This document shows, in pieces, positions 16,990-29,569 of a DNA stretch of 62,597 nt. The notes beneath the pieces were generated by a model. That model did no database searches and was not told the DNA's origin. It saw only the letters and a list, made by a program, of their open reading frames with translations. The stretch comes from Phycisphaerae bacterium. GTDB lineage: Bacteria > Planctomycetota > Phycisphaerae > UBA1845 > PWPN01. How positions within the stretch are numbered: the first letter of the stretch is position 1; every line of letters begins with the position of its first letter. The stretch spans positions 1 to 62,597 of the forward strand of contig DAOOIV010000017.1 of assembly GCA_035384605.1 (NCBI GenBank), given 5' to 3'. Made by a program: the position numbers and the translations under genes.

Positions 16990-18540
16990 ATGACCCCCTA
17001 CGCCCCCTATCCGCTGAATCTCGTCCGCGACTGGTTCGACCGCCGGCGGTGGTGGGTTCGTTTGGTGCTGGCCGTCGTGCTGGTGCCGTGGTTCGGGTAC
17101 TTCGCGTATACGCGGATGACCACACGGCCGGCCGCGCCGTACATCGCCGGAGGCTGGTCCGACGCCGGCTTGGCTATTCCGGATCCGGCTGTCGATGTTT
17201 CTGTGCAACTCGCTAACGCCCTGACCACGCTGACGGCGACACCAACAACCTTCCCAGCCCCGACCACAGCGCCGGCCGGCATGGAATGGATGGAAGGAGA
17301 AGACTACGAGGCCTGGCGAAAGGGCCAACCAGTCCAGCGGCGATCGGCGAAGTCCGATTCGATCGATTTGTGGACCGCAGTGGCGCTGGACGGGGAATGG
17401 AACCCGACCACGCGCTACCATCTTACGGAGATCGTCAGATATCTCGATCTGGCGACTACAAAGGCAACCCTCGATCGAATCGTCGAACTCAGTGGCAAGC
17501 CCTTTTGCATCTCGCAGGCCAGATTCGGCTTCACAATGTTGAGCAGTTGCCGGGAGGCGGCAAGGACGCTGACCGTCCGAGCACGCCGGGCCATGGCCGA
17601 GCGAAACGATCTCGACAGCGCCCTGAGTGATATCCGGACAGTTCTCAATCTGGCCTCGGGCCTGGAGGACGACCAAAGAGCCCTCAGCATGATGGTCGGC
17701 ACGGCATGTCGTTGTATGGCATTGTGGGAAATGACTCATTGGCCTGAGGAGATGAAGCTGGACAACGTCCAACTCCGCCGGTTGCAGAATCTGGTCGGTA
17801 CCCAGCGACGCGATCCCAGGCAACTGGCCGAGACCATGCTGAGAAGCGATCATCTTCTTCTGCGGGACTTCGCCAACCAGATGTACACTGGGGATGACCG
17901 CGACGGCGGATGGTTCGTTCCCACCTACTGCTGTCCCGAGATCGCCGATCACCCGTCGCTTGGCCTGCTGAACCTTCTCTCGCCGTTCTATGATAATCGC
18001 GAACAGGCGAAGAATCGGCTGGACGACTATTGCCGCAATCAGCTTGTGGCGATCGATACACCCACACCGCCACCCTCATCAATAAGCAGACATAGCAGGG
18101 GCTGGCAGAGCTGGGATCCGACGCTGCCGTTCAAGGCGAGTCAAGGACAAGACTGGTCGTGGAGGATACGCTGGCGGACGGAGCGAGACGAGATGTGGGT
18201 CGATGGCACCATCACGGTTCTCGCTCTTGCGGCCTACCGGAACGACCACGGCCGGTTTCCAGAGGCATTGGAGGAAATGGTACCCCGCTATCTTGAGGCG
18301 CTGCCAATAGACCCTGGCGCGGGCAGACCGCTCCGATACAAACGCGAGACTGAGGGAGACTACCGGCTGTACTCGGTGTGGGAGGACGGAAAGGACGACG
18401 GTGGTGTGGAACGGGATGCGAACAGTGGCGAGCTCCTGGACCTCCTCATCCACAAGACACGGCAACCCGCAACGTTCAATGAATGGTTCCTCGTCCCCGC
18501 CGGCACAACAACAAGGGCAACCGGTGACAGCGACTACTGA
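16990..18540 (+). CDS. hypothetical membrane protein with pseudopilin-like C-terminus
   Basis: 516 residues, read from an ATG with AGGAG just upstream. One N-terminal membrane helix (WWVRLVLAVVLVPWFGYFAY) and a long soluble region. Residues about 410-480 (AAYRNDHGRFPEALEEMVPR, YLEALPIDPGAGRPLRYK, then YSVWEDGKDDGG) resemble the C-terminal part of type II secretion major pseudopilins. The same C-terminal pattern ends the two tandem proteins at 32.5-35.6 kb. The function is unknown. The 3' end overlaps the next gene by 62 bp. Confidence 0.75.
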   Translation: MTPYAPYPLNLVRDWFDRRRWWVRLVLAVVLVPWFGYFAYTRMTTRPAAPYIAGGWSDAGLAIPDPAVDVSVQLANALTTLTATPTTFPAPTTAPAGMEWMEGEDYEAWRKGQPVQRRSAKSDSIDLWTAVALDGEWNPTTRYHLTEIVRYLDLATTKATLDRIVELSGKPFCISQARFGFTMLSSCREAARTLTVRARRAMAERNDLDSALSDIRTVLNLASGLEDDQRALSMMVGTACRCMALWEMTHWPEEMKLDNVQLRRLQNLVGTQRRDPRQLAETMLRSDHLLLRDFANQMYTGDDRDGGWFVPTYCCPEIADHPSLGLLNLLSPFYDNREQAKNRLDDYCRNQLVAIDTPTPPPSSISRHSRGWQSWDPTLPFKASQGQDWSWRIRWRTERDEMWVDGTITVLALAAYRNDHGRFPEALEEMVPRYLEALPIDPGAGRPLRYKRETEGDYRLYSVWEDGKDDGGVERDANSGELLDLLIHKTRQPATFNEWFLVPAGTTTRATGDSDY

Positions 18541-19987
18541 AACAGCACCCGTTTCGCCGTCCGGACAGGCTGTTCTGCCGGAGTTCTGGCCGTTGCAAAC
18601 ACCGCCGAAGCCTGTGCGGGCCCTGTGGATCCCCTGGCCGTTGGCGGTGGTCTTGGTTCCACTTTTCTGGCTCCTGCCGAAGCGGATGGGACCGCACTTT
18701 GCGGCCGTACGATGGCCGGGTGTGATTGTCGCGCATCTTGTCTGGGTGGTGTACGGGCTGGGCTGCATGACGGTCGCTTACTGGACTCCGATGTTCGGCT
18801 GGGCGGCCTATCTGACCGGGCGGACCTCCGGGCATGAAACGGAGGCACTCTGGCCGGACCCGACCATCTCGCAGATTGCCCGGGCTCCAATGGCCGTGCT
18901 GGGCACCCTGCTGGCCGGCAACCCAGAATTCGGCGTAAACGGCTGGGTCGGTGGCGGTGCGGACTTGGCGATTGGACTGGCCATGGCAGTCGCCGTAGAG
19001 GCCGGGCTGATCCTGCTGGCATGTCTGCTGATGCCCTATGCAACCGCGGGGGAGCGCGGCCAACTGCTGTTCTCGCGAAGTGTGAAACTGACGTTGTGGT
19101 CCACGACGTCTCTGCCGGTCTTGGGGATCGCTTTCCAGGCAATTGAGCTTCTCGATTACACCCGAGAGCAGCTCGACGAGCTATGGGCGGGTGCCATCGG
19201 TCTATACGTCTTGTGGTTCGTTTGGATCTGGCTGCGGAGCGGCCTTCGTTACGCCGGACCGACAGAGGGACCAGCCTGGAAGCCGCGCCGGCCATTGTGT
19301 GAGACGTGCGGCTATGCCTTAACCGGGCTGAAGTCGACCGACAACTGCCCCGAGTGCGGTGCGGCGATCGCGTATTCACTGCCGGAGCGACGCAGGCCGA
19401 CGAGTTGGGCCGCCGCCCATCGGCTTGCATCTCGGCCAAGGGCCTTTCTCAGAACGTGTTGGGCCTCTCTCCGTACCGACTTCTACCGCCGGACGACCGT
19501 GCGGACCGACTACCCGGCAGCGAGACGGTTTGCCATATGGATGTGTCTGGCATCGTTGCCGCTCGTCGTACCGTTCGGGATCATCGAGGTGCTCCTCTGG
19601 CGCCCGGACTATGCACTGCGACACCTGGGAAAGGCCGCGGTCGCAGCGACAGCCATACCCGTTGGTATTCTGCTCTTTCTCTCCCTGCTGGTGCTATTGG
19701 GTCGATTGTCCGGACACCGATCGTTGAGGACTCCGGCCACGGTGGTTTTCTACTGGTCGGCGTGGGCGGTTCCGATTCTCTTGGCAGTCGATGCGTCGAT
19801 GTTGATCGTCTACGTATTGAAGGAACGTTTCCAGTGGAACATGGCCACGTACCACTACAGTTGGGCCGGCACAATCGCACACTATGCCTCTGGTGCTGCG
19901 ATCTGCGCCCTCCCGGCCGTCGTCTTCCTCTTCGCCGCCATCCGCCTGGTCAGAGCCCTGCGCCAGACTCGCTTCGCCAACGCGTGA
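18479..19987 (+). CDS. multi-pass membrane protein with zinc ribbon
   Basis: About 502 residues from the ATG at 18479. N-terminal half with four to five hydrophobic helices. Then a zinc ribbon, CETCGYALTGLKSTDNCPEC followed by G, a CxxC...CxxC unit typical of planctomycete membrane proteins. Then further helices (PLVVPFGIIEVLLW; AVAATAIPVGILLFLSLLVLL; AVVFLFAAIRLVRAL). The function is unknown. The start lies inside the end of the preceding gene in another frame, so translational coupling is likely. No strong ribosome binding site was seen. Confidence 0.72.
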   Translation: MNGSSSPPAQQQGQPVTATTETAPVSPSGQAVLPEFWPLQTPPKPVRALWIPWPLAVVLVPLFWLLPKRMGPHFAAVRWPGVIVAHLVWVVYGLGCMTVAYWTPMFGWAAYLTGRTSGHETEALWPDPTISQIARAPMAVLGTLLAGNPEFGVNGWVGGGADLAIGLAMAVAVEAGLILLACLLMPYATAGERGQLLFSRSVKLTLWSTTSLPVLGIAFQAIELLDYTREQLDELWAGAIGLYVLWFVWIWLRSGLRYAGPTEGPAWKPRRPLCETCGYALTGLKSTDNCPECGAAIAYSLPERRRPTSWAAAHRLASRPRAFLRTCWASLRTDFYRRTTVRTDYPAARRFAIWMCLASLPLVVPFGIIEVLLWRPDYALRHLGKAAVAATAIPVGILLFLSLLVLLGRLSGHRSLRTPATVVFYWSAWAVPILLAVDASMLIVYVLKERFQWNMATYHYSWAGTIAHYASGAAICALPAVVFLFAAIRLVRALRQTRFANA

Positions 19988-20504
19988 GAATCTTTTTGAG
20001 AACCCCAAGCGTTCGCGGGGCCTATCACCAGACCAGCGTCCCTGTACAGACTCGGTCCCTCGCTGCGGAGCACGAAAGATCAGGGTTCTGCGGTGTCTTC
20101 GGTGTGGGACGGCCCGATGTTGGGATTTCCGAATCCCAGGGAAACGGGGGGAAGCGTCTGCCACGGCCTTGAAACACGCGCCACAGCTCTCGGGCAGGCT
20201 TTATATTGGACCAGATTATTGTGGAAGAATGCGAACCGAGGCCGCCGGCAGGCGTATAATCAGATGTAGGGCAGAGCATACAGACAGCAAGTACTTTCTT
20301 TCGTCTTTCCTCCTCCCGCGGGATCGCCGGGATGAGATGCCCTGAGGGGTGTTTCATCCCGGCGATACGCGTTTGTGCGCCGACAACATGTCGGCATGGG
20401 ACGTGGGATGCGGGGCGGGGGAGAATAAGACCTCGCTCAACAAGCACGGTTTTCCCGGCAGCTCAGCCTCAGATGACGAGCCCCTCGCCGCCCGGACCGC
20501 ACGG
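19988..20504. other. 517-bp intergenic region, convergent genes
   Basis: No convincing gene between the zinc-ribbon membrane protein and the carB stop. It contains a TATAAT (20257-20262) without a clear -35 and a strong hairpin at 20323-20366. Confidence 0.45.
20323..20366. terminator. 13-bp perfect hairpin 3' of carB
   Basis: ATCGCCGGGATGA (20323-20335) / TCATCCCGGCGAT (20354-20366), 18-nt loop containing a further GCCC...GGGG. No T tract on either side. By position it could end the carB transcript (minus strand) or be a mobile palindrome. Confidence 0.5.
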
Positions 20505-24212
<3,708 letters not shown>

Positions 24213-24406
24213 TTACGCTTCCCGATCGGTCGCCGGCCCATCACAGGGATCCCCATGCCGCGCCGCAAGCGGCCCGTTTCAGGCGTCCGGCGATAACCGT
24301 TGAAAGCCAAAGGATAGCCGAAACTCTCAACGAAAGCGACTCGCGGCGGGAACGCCGGCCAGTAGGGATCCATGACCGGTTGGGCGAGGGTGCCTTTGGG
24401 GCATGT

Positions 24407-24985
24407 CTACTCGAAGGTGGTGCCAAAGACTTGTACCCAGTAATGCTCCCCCAGGAAGGAGACATAGTGCCCCATGCCGACAAACGCGTAACCAGTGTGG
24501 AGCATATTAGCGTTGTGACCCGGGCTGCCTTCCCAACCGGCCTGAACGTCGGCCACGGACTGCTGGCCATAAGCGATGTTCTCGCCGACCATCAAGGGAC
24601 TGCAGAAGCCGGCGGCCACAGCGCGGTCGAATGAGGTTTTGCCGTCGGGATTGGTATGGTCGAAGAAGTTGCGGGCATGCATATCCTGCGCGTGTGCCTG
24701 TGCGGCCTGTTCGAGCGAGTCGGAATACATCAGTATCCCAAGTCCATTCGCAAGACGATAATTGTTCAAAGCATTCAGCATCTGCTGCTGAGTACTCGTG
24801 TCCGGGGTACCGATCGGCTCGCAATAGCCCGATGCGCCCGCGCCGGGATCATTGGCATCGTCACCAAGAACGTCCGGAAACCCTCCGATACCCGGCAGCG
24901 GAAGACCGCCAACACAGGCGGGTAAGGACACAAGCAACACGACAGCCGAGGTCCGCCAGAGCAAGCCTGTCAGTAATCGCATCAT
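24407..24985 (-). CDS. secreted CAP/SCP-domain protein (YkwD type), copy 1
   Basis: 192 residues. The N-terminal signal peptide (LLTGLLWRTSAVVLLVSLPA) is followed by CVGG, so lipoprotein processing is possible. The CAP domain covers residues about 70-192: NALNNYRLANGLGILMYSDS, HARNFFDHTNPDGKTSFDRA, GENIAYGQQSVADVQAGW, SPGHNANMLHTGYAFVGMGH. The usual His/Glu cavity residues are present. Bacterial members are extracytoplasmic, of largely unknown function. The domain order and length match copy 2 just upstream, so they are a tandem duplication. Confidence 0.9.
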   Translation of the reverse strand: MMRLLTGLLWRTSAVVLLVSLPACVGGLPLPGIGGFPDVLGDDANDPGAGASGYCEPIGTPDTSTQQQMLNALNNYRLANGLGILMYSDSLEQAAQAHAQDMHARNFFDHTNPDGKTSFDRAVAAGFCSPLMVGENIAYGQQSVADVQAGWEGSPGHNANMLHTGYAFVGMGHYVSFLGEHYWVQVFGTTFE

Positions 24986-25033
24986 CTTTGTTCTCCCGCG
25001 GGCACATGCCCGCCGAACAACCCCCCGCGAGGC

Positions 25034-25612
25034 CTACTCGAAGGGTGTTCCGAAAAGCTGGACCCAATACTGCGTCCCGATCGGGGCGGTGTAGTGTCCC
25101 ATGCCGACAAAGACGAAGTCGGCCCTGAGCATGTTGGCATTGTGGCCGGGACTATTCTGCCAGCCCACCTGCACCTCGTTCACCGATTGTTGTCCATAAG
25201 CGATGTTTTCACCGACCAGCCTCGGACGACAGAATCCGGCCGCGACCGCGCGGTCCATCGGGCCCTCGCCGTCGGGGTTGGTATGGTCGAAGAAGCTACG
25301 GGCATACATGTCTTGGGCCTGGAAGTCCGCAGCCTCTTCCAGGGTATCGGAATAGAGCAGTTCGTCAAGACCGTTGGCCAGTCGATATGTATTGATCGCT
25401 TCGAACATCAATTGCTGAACGGCCGTATCGGGCGCTCCGACAGGCTCGCAATAACCGGACTCGACGCCGCCGCCCCCTCCTCCACCATCGCCCGGATCCC
25501 ACCAGTCGCCACCGTCAGAAGAGGGCAGATCGAAGCCGGTGCAGCCGGCCAAGCCCGCACACCACAGGGCGAAGAGCCCCGCTACCGGCGCAATGCGAAT
25601 CAACTGCCTCAT
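25034..25612 (-). CDS. CAP/SCP-domain lipoprotein, copy 2
   Basis: 192 residues from an ATG with GGAGAGG upstream; the longer frame starting at 25702 adds an unlikely tail. Lipoprotein signal MRQLIRIAPVAGLFALWCAG followed by LAGC, a good lipobox. A Gly-rich linker (GDGGGGGGGVESG) leads to a CAP domain: EAINTYRLANGLDELLYSDT, YARSFFDHTNPDGEGPMDRA, GENIAYGQQSVNEVQVGW, SPGHNANMLRADFVFVGMGH. Same length as copy 1 and closely similar from YCEP to the end. The 48-bp gap between the two suggests one transcript. Confidence 0.9.
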   Translation of the reverse strand: MRQLIRIAPVAGLFALWCAGLAGCTGFDLPSSDGGDWWDPGDGGGGGGGVESGYCEPVGAPDTAVQQLMFEAINTYRLANGLDELLYSDTLEEAADFQAQDMYARSFFDHTNPDGEGPMDRAVAAGFCRPRLVGENIAYGQQSVNEVQVGWQNSPGHNANMLRADFVFVGMGHYTAPIGTQYWVQLFGTPFE

Positions 25613-25661
25613 CTGTCGACCTCTCCAGACGCCCAAGAAGACGCGATTCTCTGTTTCCACG

Positions 25662-26468
25662 CTACTGCCGTTGCTGCAACGGCGACCACCTGACTTCTTC
25701 AAGCCAAGCCGCCCGACCCGCCTCGATGCGAACGCTCCTGGTCAGCGTACCCAGCGTGGCATGCTCGTGCCATAACTCCAATTCGTACTCGCCGGCCGGC
25801 AGACCGCGGATCATGAACCGCCCCTCGGTGTCGGTCACCGCAAAGAACGGGTGGGCCATCACGTGGCACCACGCCGTTTCCCACGGATGCACGTCACAGC
25901 CGATGCGAAACACTTCCGGCTCGTTGAGCACGACGGTCTTACTCATGCCGCGCTTGGGCAGAGTGAAACTGAACTCCGGGTTACGTTTGGGGTATCCGTG
26001 CGGAACCTCGTTGATCTTGCTGCTGTTGAGGATCTGGAGCGGCTGGCCGGCCATGACGCCGAACACGTGGGGAATGTAGAGGCAGCCCTTTTGATCCAGG
26101 ATCACCGGTCGATCGGGCACGGGCCATCGGCGACCCGGATCCAACCCGTGTTTCACCGACACGAAGACATGAGCCAACCCGCCGGTCTTACTCACCACCA
26201 GGTCCTCCGGCAGGAGCGGGTTGTGGCGGTAGAGGGCGGCGCAGTTGGGGTCGGCGCTACAGTCGACCGGCGCAAGAACCGGAGGCGTACCGTCGTAAAG
26301 GACTCGACCGAGGACTGCATCAGTCGGCGGGTCGTCCCACGGTATCGTGTCTGCCGGTCGGCTTGCGGGCCGTGAAGTGCCGACCGCCGCCAAGGCCGCC
26401 CGGGCCGAGACCGCCACGGCGAGCGACGCCAGCAGTTCGCGGCGACTGACTGCCTGGTCGCGGCCCAT
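25662..26468 (-). CDS. Tat-exported protein, cupredoxin-like plus carboxypeptidase-regulatory-like domain
   Basis: About 268 residues, read from MGRDQAVSRRELLASLAVAV; a Met at 26516 is an alternative. SRRELLAS is a twin-arginine signal. The middle resembles planctomycete cupredoxin-type proteins: GCLYIPHVFGVMAGQPLQIL, then IGCDVHPWETAW and HVMAHPFFAVTD, with Cys and His in positions expected of a metal site. The end (GRFMIRGLPAGEYELELWHE) is a carboxypeptidase-regulatory-like beta domain. The role is unknown, and metal binding is inferred from the residue pattern only. Confidence 0.72.
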   Translation of the reverse strand: MGRDQAVSRRELLASLAVAVSARAALAAVGTSRPASRPADTIPWDDPPTDAVLGRVLYDGTPPVLAPVDCSADPNCAALYRHNPLLPEDLVVSKTGGLAHVFVSVKHGLDPGRRWPVPDRPVILDQKGCLYIPHVFGVMAGQPLQILNSSKINEVPHGYPKRNPEFSFTLPKRGMSKTVVLNEPEVFRIGCDVHPWETAWCHVMAHPFFAVTDTEGRFMIRGLPAGEYELELWHEHATLGTLTRSVRIEAGRAAWLEEVRWSPLQQRQ

Positions 26469-26676
26469 CAGGGCGTCGCAAGTCCCCTTGCCCTCACCTT
26501 CTTGTCCCTGACGCATGGGTAGGATTGTATCGCAGCGGATTCCAGGAGCAAGACTTGACACGGGTGTTTGATTTCAGGTGGAGATGGAGCGTTCCGCCCG
26601 TCGTCCGATTCACGGCCGTGTGATAGCATGGTTATGCGATGAGGGAATGAATCGGCCGGACGTCGGGAGGGCTGAC

Positions 26677-27732
26677 ATGTTGCTCCAAATGCTGGTTGTC
26701 CTATGCTGTTGTGAGGCCGACCCTGCGAGTGAGGTCTCGACCCGCCCCGCCGGCGATTCGGCGAAATCCGCCCACATACGCGCCGGCGATCTCGACGTCG
26801 TCTTTCTGGACAACTCCGAGTCGCCCGGCGTGCTCAGCGGCATTGCGTCGCTCATCAACGTGAAGGACGCGCCGGGCTTCAACGCCTTCGACCCTGACAG
26901 CAAGGGAGCGGCGGCCGGTTTGAACTTCGAGCACATCATTGCGGGACATGAGAACCCGCACAATGCTTTCACTCCGCGACACGGGCCTTATCGCCTGTAC
27001 ACGTTGCCGGACGGCCGATCGGTCATGCTGGTGCGGAATGCGGCAGATGACCCCTGGGCCATGGCCAGTACGATGAAATACACGGTGACGCCGCCCCACT
27101 ACATTGATTTCGAGTTCAGATGCCGTCCGGCCGACGCCTCGCTGTTCGGCAGACATCGGTACGCGATTCTCTTCTGGGCCAACTACATGAACGACGTCGA
27201 AGACGTGGCGATTAACTTCCGCGGGATCGAACGGCGAGACGGTCGGGAGGAATGGATCCGGGTCGATGCCCCGCCCGGCCATCCCGACCACAATCATGGC
27301 GGAACGTGGCGGCACGTCCAGGCAAAGGATTTGCCCCGCGACGACGATCTGAGGTTTCGGCTCAACAGTTGGAGCTACGAGTACCCCCGGTTCAGCAAGC
27401 CCTTCTACTATGGTCGGGCAGCCAAGGGCATGACATATATTCTCATGTTCGACCGGGCGTATACCCCGGCCGACGAGCTGCGGTTCAGCCTGTTCAAATT
27501 CAAGCTCGATAAGTTCCCCCGGCCGGCCTGGGATTTCCAGTATGTCATCCACCCCGTCGAACAGGACCGTGAATACGGTTACCGCGCCCGGGCAGTCTGG
27601 AAGAAGTTCATCAGTCCGGAGGATTGTCTTGCCGAATATGAGAGTTGGGCCCGATCGATGGCTGGCCCTTCAGTGGCCGGTCAGATACAATCGCCTGACG
27701 CCCCAGCAACCGCCCCGGCCCGCAGGGAATAG
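26677..27732 (+). CDS. hypothetical secreted protein
   Basis: 351 residues, not recognised. The start is the ATG with GGGAGG six bases upstream; Met at 26647 is an alternative. The hydrophobic beginning MLLQMLVVLCCCEA could be a short lipoprotein signal. The body is rich in aromatic residues and beta-like segments (TPPHYIDFEFRCRP, RYAILFWANYMND, NSWSYEYPRFSKPFYYGR), consistent with a jelly-roll or lectin-like domain. A DxxPGHPDHNHGGTW segment offers several His. It ends in an Ala/Pro tail. Confidence 0.7.
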   Translation: MLLQMLVVLCCCEADPASEVSTRPAGDSAKSAHIRAGDLDVVFLDNSESPGVLSGIASLINVKDAPGFNAFDPDSKGAAAGLNFEHIIAGHENPHNAFTPRHGPYRLYTLPDGRSVMLVRNAADDPWAMASTMKYTVTPPHYIDFEFRCRPADASLFGRHRYAILFWANYMNDVEDVAINFRGIERRDGREEWIRVDAPPGHPDHNHGGTWRHVQAKDLPRDDDLRFRLNSWSYEYPRFSKPFYYGRAAKGMTYILMFDRAYTPADELRFSLFKFKLDKFPRPAWDFQYVIHPVEQDREYGYRARAVWKKFISPEDCLAEYESWARSMAGPSVAGQIQSPDAPATAPARRE

Positions 27733-27761
27733 TTGCGATCGCGCGAGGACAAGGAGGTCAC

Positions 27762-28754
27762 ATGCTTCCTCAAACGTACAGATATGTCGGGACAGTATAC
27801 CACTTTCTGATCGCAACCGCCTGCATCAGCGGCTGTGTGACACTCAGGCCCGCCATCGCTCAGGAAAGCGAGTCAAGCCTTCGGCGGAATATCGCCTGGC
27901 AGGTTGCACTGGAAAACGTCGGCTTCTCACCCGGATTGATCGACGGTAACCCCGGACGCAAGACGAAGATCGCCACCTGGGAATTTCAGCGGGTTAAGGG
28001 ACTGCCCAAGACCGGTGAATTGGACAAGGCGACCGCCGAGGCTCTCAAGGTCGATCCGGATGGGGCGCTCATCCTCTACACCATCGAATCGGCCGATCTT
28101 AAGGAGGTTGATCCGGTACCCCATAGCTGGGTGGCCAAGAGCAAGAAGAGCCTGTTGGGCTACAGCGATCTGGAAGAGGCTCTGGCCGAGAAATGCCACT
28201 GCACGCGAGGACTGCTCCAGCGGCTCAACCCGGGCAAGAAACTCAGCAACCTCAAGCCCGGCGACAAGTACATCGGCCCGGCCATCGCCAGTTCCGCACG
28301 TCTGCCGCAGGCGACACAACTCGAAGTCAACCTCAACGACAAGATCATTCGGGTTATTGATCGTGACAAGCAACTGGCGGGGCTGTTTCACTGCTCCATC
28401 GCGGCCAGCAAGGCCAAGCTGCCGTCGGGCAGTGCCGAGGTCGAGTTCATCGCCACCGATCCGGAGTACACGTTCGATCCCAAGATGTGGCCTGAGGTGA
28501 CCGAGAAGATCACCAGCAAGCTGACCATTCCGCCAGGGCCGCGAAACCCGGTCGGCCGCTGTTGGATCCAGTTGACCCTGCCGGGCGTGGGCATGCACGG
28601 CTCGCCAAATCCCGAAATGATCGGCAAGACCGGTTCTCACGGCTGCTTCAGGCTGACCAACTGGGATGCGCTACGGCTGGCCAAGATGGTCAAGGCCGGA
28701 ACACCGGTGAAGTTCGTTGACACACCGAGCGAGGCGGCACAGAAGGTGCAGTAG
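27762..28754 (+). CDS. L,D-transpeptidase (YkuD) with peptidoglycan-binding domain
   Basis: 330 residues. N-terminal signal region (about 1-30), a PG_binding_1-like repeat (NIAWQVALENVGFSPGLIDG, TWEFQRVKGLPKTGELDKAT), a LysM-like segment (LLQRLNPGKKLSNLKPGDKY), then a YkuD catalytic domain. The motif HGSPNPEMIGKTGSHGCFRL holds the catalytic His and Cys295 (SHGCxR). It would form or edit 3-3 cross-links or attach proteins to peptidoglycan in the periplasm. It is separated from the previous gene by 29 bp and is probably co-transcribed. Confidence 0.92.
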   Translation: MLPQTYRYVGTVYHFLIATACISGCVTLRPAIAQESESSLRRNIAWQVALENVGFSPGLIDGNPGRKTKIATWEFQRVKGLPKTGELDKATAEALKVDPDGALILYTIESADLKEVDPVPHSWVAKSKKSLLGYSDLEEALAEKCHCTRGLLQRLNPGKKLSNLKPGDKYIGPAIASSARLPQATQLEVNLNDKIIRVIDRDKQLAGLFHCSIAASKAKLPSGSAEVEFIATDPEYTFDPKMWPEVTEKITSKLTIPPGPRNPVGRCWIQLTLPGVGMHGSPNPEMIGKTGSHGCFRLTNWDALRLAKMVKAGTPVKFVDTPSEAAQKVQ

Positions 28755-28915
28755 AGGGTTCAGGGTTCAGGATTCGGTGGGAGAGGCTCGTAGCCGCGAT
28801 CTTGACGAGCCGAGGGGTTCATCCCCTAGGTCTTCGGGTGAGGCACGGAGCTTCATCTCCATGTCTTCAGATTGGGCAGCGAGCCATAGAACCAGAGTTG
28901 AGTGAATTCACGAGG
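28755..28915. repeat. short GGTTCAGG-type repeat tract
   Basis: GGGTTCAGGGTTCAGGATTC just after the transpeptidase stop; the same unit recurs at about 32073-32106. It is simple dispersed repeat DNA of intergenic type. Confidence 0.55.
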
Positions 28916-29569
28916 ATGAACACAACGGGCGTCGTTTTCGACCTTGACGGCACGCTGGCCGACACGCTGCCGGCGATTGCCGACGCCATCAACTACGGAC
29001 TCGCCGCAGTCGGGAGGCCCGAGGCATCCCGCGACGAGGTACGTCGTTGGATCGGCGAGGGATTGCCGACTCTGTGCCGGCGGGCATTGCCGGACGCGGA
29101 CAAGGCGACCTTCGAACGCATGATGGCGGCCGTCTCGCAGCATTACCGCGAGCACCAGATGGACAAGACGGTGCCGTTTCCGGGCATTGCGGAACTGATG
29201 GATGAGCTGGCAAAGCGAGGCGTGCTGATGGGCGTCTTGTCGAACAAGCCGCACGTGTACACCGTCCCGATGACGCAGGGGCTCTTCGGCCGCTGGCCGC
29301 TGGTGGCCATCGAGGGGTATAAGGAAGAAGACCGTCGCAAACCCGATCCAAGAACGCTTCTGGACATCGTGGCGAGGATGAAGGCGAAGCCAAACGAGGT
29401 GATGCTCGTCGGCGACTCGAACACCGACATCGCCACTGCCCGGAATGCCGGAGTTGTTCCCATCGGAGCCACCTGGGGCTATCGTGATCGCGAGGAACTC
29501 ATCGCCGCAGGGGCTGCTCACCTGATCGATGCGCCGGCACAACTGCTTCAACTGATCTGGCAAGGGTAG
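28916..29569 (+). CDS. HAD-superfamily phosphatase (phosphoglycolate phosphatase-like)
   Basis: 217 residues, read from the Met directly before the first HAD motif; no good ribosome binding site is visible. Motif I FDLDGTLAD (nucleophile D9), motif II GVLSNKP, Lys in the motif III region (EEDRRKPDPRTL) and motif IV VGDSNTDIATARNAG. An alpha-helical cap between motifs I and II places it with the Gph/PGP-like subfamily; the substrate is not assignable. Its 3' end faces, on the opposite strand, the tail of the cobalamin-riboswitch-like element. Confidence 0.9.
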   Translation: MNTTGVVFDLDGTLADTLPAIADAINYGLAAVGRPEASRDEVRRWIGEGLPTLCRRALPDADKATFERMMAAVSQHYREHQMDKTVPFPGIAELMDELAKRGVLMGVLSNKPHVYTVPMTQGLFGRWPLVAIEGYKEEDRRKPDPRTLLDIVARMKAKPNEVMLVGDSNTDIATARNAGVVPIGATWGYRDREELIAAGAAHLIDAPAQLLQLIWQG

